In this document: piece by piece, positions 59,820 through 64,000 of the stretch
Layout: every line of letters starts with the position of its first letter
Numbering within the stretch: the stretch's first letter is position 1
Source of the DNA: Ochotona curzoniae
Taxonomy: Eukaryota > Chordata > Mammalia > Lagomorpha > Ochotonidae
DNA: 64,000 nucleotides
Reading direction: 5' to 3'
Assembly: GCF_017591425.1 (NCBI RefSeq)
Contig: NW_024465369.1
Location: 23,156,501-23,220,500, forward strand
The notes under the pieces: model-generated
Databases searched by the model: none
What the model was told of the DNA's origin: nothing
Seen by the model: only the letters and a program-made list of their open reading frames with translations
Made by a program: the position numbers and the translations under genes

Positions 59820-59996
59820 CTGCCGTCATTTTGCAAATGAAGCCCATTTTTTCTTGACATGGGGAGAACTGCCATATTCCTTCAGGGATCTTCAGGGCAA
59901 GGCACCGATGTGCCTTGATGTGCTCCGTGTCTGGTTTCCGAGTGCCCCAGTTTGACTTGTCTGTTGGAGTCCCATCAAACCATTTGACTGTTTCAT
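59820..59996 (-). CDS. PLA2R1: PLA2R1 exon: C-terminal half of lectin domain 8
   Basis: A 177-base exon (acceptor TTCCACAG, donor GGCAG|GTGTGT) encoding NETVKWFDGTPTDKSNWG, then a segment ending GIWQFSPCQEKMGFICKM. WFDGTP and the final W...C...GFICK pattern with its two disulphide cysteines are the C-type lectin fold signature. It corresponds to the eighth and last lectin domain of PLA2R1. At its 5' junction the protein reads FDNETVK, two residues shorter than human FDGNNETIK, with the N-E-T glycosylation sequon retained. Confidence 0.95.
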
Positions 59997-61148
59997 CTGT
60001 GGAAAAATTCTGATTGATTATGAGTTATGTGCCTAGTTATCAAGCATTCCAAGACTGGTATGCACCATAAAAAACAGCCTCTATTCTTAATGAGACTCTC
60101 AATCTGATGTTTTCAACTTTGTAAGCAGAATTGTGAACTCAGCATAAAAAGATCAGTATGTAATAATGTTGCATTAGAATAACCCACTTCCTCCTGTATT
60201 TATTTTACAAATGGTGTTCCTCATTTAGTTCTCTTAGGATGTCATTTTTTTTTTTAATGAAGTTGTTTGAATTTTGGGATATCTCATAGTATTTGTAAGC
60301 AATGTGAAGAGTCATTCAATAAGCTAAACTACCCATGGTTAAGAAAGATCCTTTGAGGTCCTAATATCTATGTCTTTTACACATGACTTAGATTCTAAAA
60401 GAATTTACACAGAGCTTTTTAAATATCATGCTAAGCATGTGCCAACCCGTGGAGGGACAGTGGAAGAGTCCTTCCCCTGTGTAGGTAATGAGGGAGTGGT
60501 TGCATTGTCTGAAAAGAATTTAAAACCAACAATAAAAGTAAGTAAAACTCCATCTGCTTTTTATTAGCTCCATCTGCTAGGCATTCTAAACAATGTCGGA
60601 AATTAAAATATACCTCTTTGCAGGGGTGGGTTCACTGCTCACCTTGGTACAACAGTGTAACAAACTCTTTATACCAATGACAATTTTTTACAAATATCTT
60701 TCAATAACCATCAATTACATAAAGAATCACCTACTTCCATTTTATTACAAAATCTATTTTGGATGAATGACAAATAGCAATCATAACATTATTTATCAAT
60801 GAAGCGTTTCTGCAATTCTGTTGTTGATTTTGTAATATTTAGGAACCTGTGGTATGATTTTGGTATTAGAGTAAATCTGTGAACAAAGATCCAGCCAAGC
60901 ATCTTTTCCAAAAAAGGTTCAGGACAAATACTTGCTAATTGTTGGTATTCTGGGATTATTGCAGAGGACGTGAGCGTACAGAAAAGGGGAGCAGTGTTGT
61001 TTTTAGATTTGTTTAGGATTCATGCCTCCCTGCCCCGTTTCCTCATGGCAGATGTTCCCAAGGAGAACTTTCTGGCTCACAGATGCCATCATCACCAGAC
61101 TTACCAACTGCATTTACTTATGTCCCCTCCTCTACCCAGATCACTTAC

Positions 61149-61259
61149 TGTCAAACTGAGCATTCAGCCAGACCATCTGCACAGAAGCACCAAAATCAAA
61201 AAGCTCTTCTAGGAGAAATGAATTTTCTGCCTCATCCTTGATTGTTAGAAGATTTGCTC
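61149..61259 (-). CDS. PLA2R1: PLA2R1 exon: middle of lectin domain 8
   Basis: A 111-base exon with acceptor TTTCACAG and donor GACA|GTAAGT. It encodes GANLLTIKDEAENSFLLEEL followed by FDFGASVQMVWLNAQFD. This is the helix-2 and WIGL-equivalent part (here VWLNAQ) of the last C-type lectin domain. The match to human is near complete, with Ser to Ala and similar changes. Phase 1 at both ends. Confidence 0.95.
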
Positions 61260-61408
61260 CTGTGAAAGAGAGAAATAGAGGATGAACAAGTATTTGTATT
61301 TATATGTCAGTATAATTTATAAATTGTCTCCTGGGCCATTGTTTGTAAAGTCCAGGCTTTGAAAGGTAATAATATTCATTATTAATAAGTAATTGTGATG
61401 AGAAATTT

Positions 61409-61734
61409 TTTTAAAGATTTATTTATTTTTATTGGAAAGGCGGATATACAGAGGAGGAAAGACAGAGAGAAAGATCTTCCATCCGATGGTTCACTCCCCA
61501 AGTGACCGCAATGGCTGGAGCTGAGCCAATGTGAAGCCAGGAGCCAGGAGCTCTTCTGGGCCTCCCAAGCGGGTACAGGGTCCCAAAGCTTTGGGCCATC
61601 CTTGACTGCTTTCCTGGGCCACAAGCAGGGAGCTGGATGGGAAGCTGGGTCTCTGGGATTAGAACCGGCACCCACATGGGATCCTGGCGCGTGCAACGCG
61701 AGGATTTTAACCACTATGCTATCGTGCCAGGCCC
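61409..61734 (-). mobile_element. C-SINE, antisense
   Basis: Contains aaagatttatttatttttat, ggaaaggcggatatacagag, GATTAGAACCGGCACCC and head complement ATCGTGCCAGGCCC. Flanks share atgagaaatttt. Inside a PLA2R1 intron. Confidence 0.9.
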
Positions 61735-62102
61735 ATTGGCATGAGAAATTTTAAAGTAAAACCATTTTTATTAAAAGACACAAGCCTGCACTTAAGAAGT
61801 TAAAACATAGAATATTAATTTTAGGGAACATTAAATATTCATAATGCAACTGCATGCAAAAGCAACATTTTCTTGGGAAAGTCCAACATGCTGAGACAAT
61901 ATCTTCCATTCTCAAGTTCCTCACTGCACTTGAGTTTCATACATTAATTGGCCACTAAAAAAAGCAGATTTAATAATGCTTGTCTTCTCAGGACTTTTTA
62001 TGGTTCCTTAAAGTCACTAAAACACTGAGACAAATAAAAAAATCATTTCCTAAACTGTCAAGAAATCGTATATGAATCATTTTACCATTACATAAAAATT
62101 AC

Positions 62103-62243
62103 CTTCCTTTTTGCAAAATTCATGAGCAGCTTCAAAACTCACACCATCTAAGACTGTAGAAAAACTGTAGCAATTATTTTTAAATTTTATCCAGGGAATA
62201 GATGTTTCTGAGCACAGCTCTGGATATTTAAGTGGTCTTGTTT
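62103..62243 (-). CDS. PLA2R1: PLA2R1 exon: start of lectin domain 8
   Basis: A 141-base exon with acceptor TTCTTAG and donor GGAAG|GTAATT. It encodes ETRPLKYPELCSETSIPWIK, then FKNNCYSFSTVLDGVSFEAAHEFC and KKEG in continuation. It contains the linker between lectin domains 7 and 8 and the first cysteines and helix 1 of domain 8 (W..F...CY...F..A..FC). It agrees with recalled human PLA2R1 throughout. Confidence 0.95.
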
Positions 62244-62754
62244 CTAAGAAGAAAAACCCATTGTAATTTTAGGTTAGTGACTGAGTTCATTTATTTAGAT
62301 TAATATTACATTGCAATCCGTGAAAGACCAAGATAAATATAATAGTAAGATATTCATGGTGATACTCTGAAATATTGGGTTAATATAAATGATTACAAAA
62401 CTAGCATAAGTTTAGAGCATTTTTGGCAGAAATAATCTTTACATAACACGACAGAGTATGTTGATCCATAGTTTTGTAAGTTCAGTTTGGGTACTGCCTG
62501 GGGAGGGTAGCTTCTCTCCTGTTTGCAATGAGTACCTTTGAGGTGGAACAGCTGGGAGATGTCTCCAAGACAATGAATGAATGAATGGCAGTGAATGACT
62601 TTCAGCTATACAAAAAGGTGTTTTATGCAATGTTGAATATTGCAGATTAAAAACAAATCCTTCCCTGCTAATAAACTTGTGAAATACAAAAAGGCATCCA
62701 GGAAAGTATCATAAGGTAACAAAAGTAAGGACAACTGGGGAAGGATTCACACAG

Positions 62755-62870
62755 TAAGTCTAAGAGTCAGACACACCCATGCTGAGGTCTTGGTTCTGCT
62801 ACTTCCTGGCTGTGGGCATGGTACCCGACACTGTTTCTGTCTCTAAAAGAGTTCTGACAACAAATACCTT
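62755..62870 (+). mobile_element. MIR fragment
   Basis: Contains gaggtcttggttctgctact, tcctggctgtgggcatgg and ctgtttctgtctctaaaag in MIR order. Confidence 0.55.
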
Positions 62871-63599
62871 TCTTGCACATTGAGGTGTTAAATTAGTTAC
62901 GGCCTGACACTTCTCTCTCTCTCTTTTTAAAAATTCTTACTTTGCATTACAAAGGTGCAGGACTTCCCCCTTTTCCCTTCCTTTCCTCCCTCCTTCATCT
63001 CCCCTCCGCATTGCCCACATGTGTCATGACATTGCAGGTATCCTTCTTGGGCCATCCAGAAAGGCACTGGTGTGAAAAAGCAAAGGAGAGCTTGTATGGT
63101 GTTTTACAAGCACAATTAACGTTTCATATAAAGGGCCATCATTTACATTTAATGCTGAATTAAATTGATCTGGTTAGCTAATATATATGCCATTTGACAT
63201 AATTTCCGGAATAGAAGTAAACACATGTACTTTCACTGAAAGAGATTTCGAGTGTGCCGGGGCAATCTGCGGAGAGGGTGCCTGACGAAATGAGGCTACA
63301 TGTTACATCAGGAAGTGAGGAAACCTGGCTTCTGGTTCCGATATTGTTAACAGACAGCTGTGAGATCCTCAGGAAGCTTAAGTGTTCTGAGTTTGTTTTT
63401 GAATAAAGGATGACAGCTTCACATAGCCAAACACTGCTATTCATGGCCCTGGAATCATGTTAGTCTTTGATCTAACTATTAATCCTTAGTCAAGGTCCTC
63501 TGCATGTACTTTTTACCTATGTTTTTAGTCTGATTTGTCACCTGTAGTGCAGGCAAATCTCAACACAAGCTTTATCTAACATATACCCAGTGCTGTCTT

Positions 63600-63960
63600 T
63601 CTATAACTTTGTCCAAGCTTTCTTCCTCTGAAGGCCTCTTTCTATGCTATATTCCCATTTACATCCAACTCATTCTTTAAGGTCCATCTTCATGTTGTTT
63701 TCTTCAAAATGCCATTTTATTTTACTCCAAATGGATATGCTGTATTCTTTTGCTTGATAATTCCAGAAATATTCGCTACCTCTCATAGATCATTTGGTAG
63801 CTCTACTTAATATAGCAGTTAGTGGTCTTTGCATCACCAATCATATCAGAGGCCTTCTGAGAGTAAAGACTTCTTACTACTCGTGCTCTCATCTCTTGCC
63901 TAGTACAGTGCCTTGTATACTCTAGGTGTACAGGACATACTTCCTGAATTGAACAGAACT
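63600..63960 (+). mobile_element. L2 element, 3' end
   Basis: Contains tctttaaggtccatcttcat, ctctcatagatcatttggt and ttgcctagtacagtgccttg followed by actctaggtgtacagg, the L2 3' consensus order. It abuts the PLA2R1 splice donor at 63968. Confidence 0.6.
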
Positions 63961-63968
63961 GAACCTAC

Positions 63969-64000
63969 CAGTGGGCACATGGCAGATGGCACCTTGCAGA
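63969..64000 (-). CDS. PLA2R1: PLA2R1 exon, 3' end only: end of lectin domain 7
   Basis: The last 32 bases of an exon cut by the window edge. On the minus strand it reads LQGAICHVPT plus one base before donor CTG|GTAGGT. Human PLA2R1 has LQGAICHVPPE at the end of lectin domain 7, and the split Glu codon is completed by the next exon. Too short to stand alone, but frame, phase and order fit exactly. Confidence 0.9.

Larger units (their letters stand above)
57118..63968 (-). other. PLA2R1 introns between the listed exons
   Basis: Four complete introns plus the partial fifth near the edge. They carry a young C-SINE (58055-58378), an old C-SINE (58507-58825), a truncated C-SINE joined to L1 pieces (59064-59760), a C-SINE at 61409-61734, an L1 fragment (57745-57960), and L2/MIR pieces toward 62.7-63.96 kb. 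No additional exon was recognised. Confidence 0.75.
56300..64000 (-). other. PLA2R1: PLA2R1 gene, 3' part (last six coding segments)
   Basis: Gene-level entry. PLA2R1 is the M-type receptor for secretory phospholipases A2, a type I membrane protein with a cysteine-rich domain, a fibronectin type II domain and eight C-type lectin domains; in humans it is the main autoantigen of membranous nephropathy. Coding segments on the minus strand are 63969-64000 (partial), 62103-62243, 61149-61259, 59820-59996, 57085-57117 and 56763-56968 with the stop codon. All internal junctions are phase 1 with GT/AG ends, giving about 232 residues. The 5' exons lie right of the window. LY75, its paralogue, follows about 43 kb downstream on the same strand. 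Confidence 0.95.

Noticed and set aside
1..64000. CRISPR arrays, bacterial operons, phage genes, rRNA and functional tRNA genes
   Set aside because: None seen. Repeats are dispersed retroelements, and tRNA-like boxes belong to SINE heads.

Overview
The window is nuclear DNA from a placental mammal, most likely a lagomorph and probably a pika (Ochotona) rather than rabbit. Two things support this: spliced exons of two vertebrate receptor genes, and about thirty copies of a tRNA-headed C-type SINE of the lagomorph kind. The organism call is inferred from recalled repeat families and is not proven here. There are no bacterial genes, operons, CRISPR arrays or phage genes.

The left 14 kb carries the 5' end of LY75 (DEC-205/CD205) on the minus strand. 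Exon 1 (signal peptide) lies in a CpG island at about 13.3-14.35 kb. Exon 2 encodes the cysteine-rich ricin-B-like domain and exon 3 the fibronectin type II domain. They join in frame at phase-1 splice sites. The remaining LY75 exons lie beyond position 1.

From about 14.35 to 56.3 kb no supported protein-coding gene was found. This intergenic stretch holds lagomorph C-SINEs of several ages, L1 fragments (including 3' tails of a shared family and one split by a SINE), older L2 and MIR pieces, putative LTR remnants, a degenerate minisatellite-like array, microsatellites, and a few unique AT-rich blocks that could be conserved regulatory DNA. Nearly all open reading frames of 60-170 codons here lie inside SINEs or are antisense to exons and are not believed to be genes.

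The right 7.7 kb carries the 3' end of PLA2R1 (M-type phospholipase A2 receptor), also on the minus strand. Six coding segments are visible: the end of one exon at the window edge, three exons covering the last C-type lectin domain, a 33-base stalk exon, and the terminal exon with the transmembrane helix and cytoplasmic tail. All junctions are phase 1 and canonical. The order PLA2R1 then LY75 on one strand matches the mammalian mannose-receptor-family cluster (human 2q24). Both genes encode endocytic multi-lectin receptors, LY75 for antigen uptake by dendritic cells and thymic epithelium, PLA2R1 for secretory phospholipase A2 binding and clearance.

No undescribed biological system was identified. 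The most interesting protein-level point is the PLA2R1 tail, where the position of the NSYY-type endocytosis motif reads GSYY while a downstream acidic dileucine-like motif is kept. The most interesting DNA-level points are inverted SINE pairs, a SINE-to-L1 chimera with an apparent L1 inversion, and the degenerate tandem array near 26 kb.
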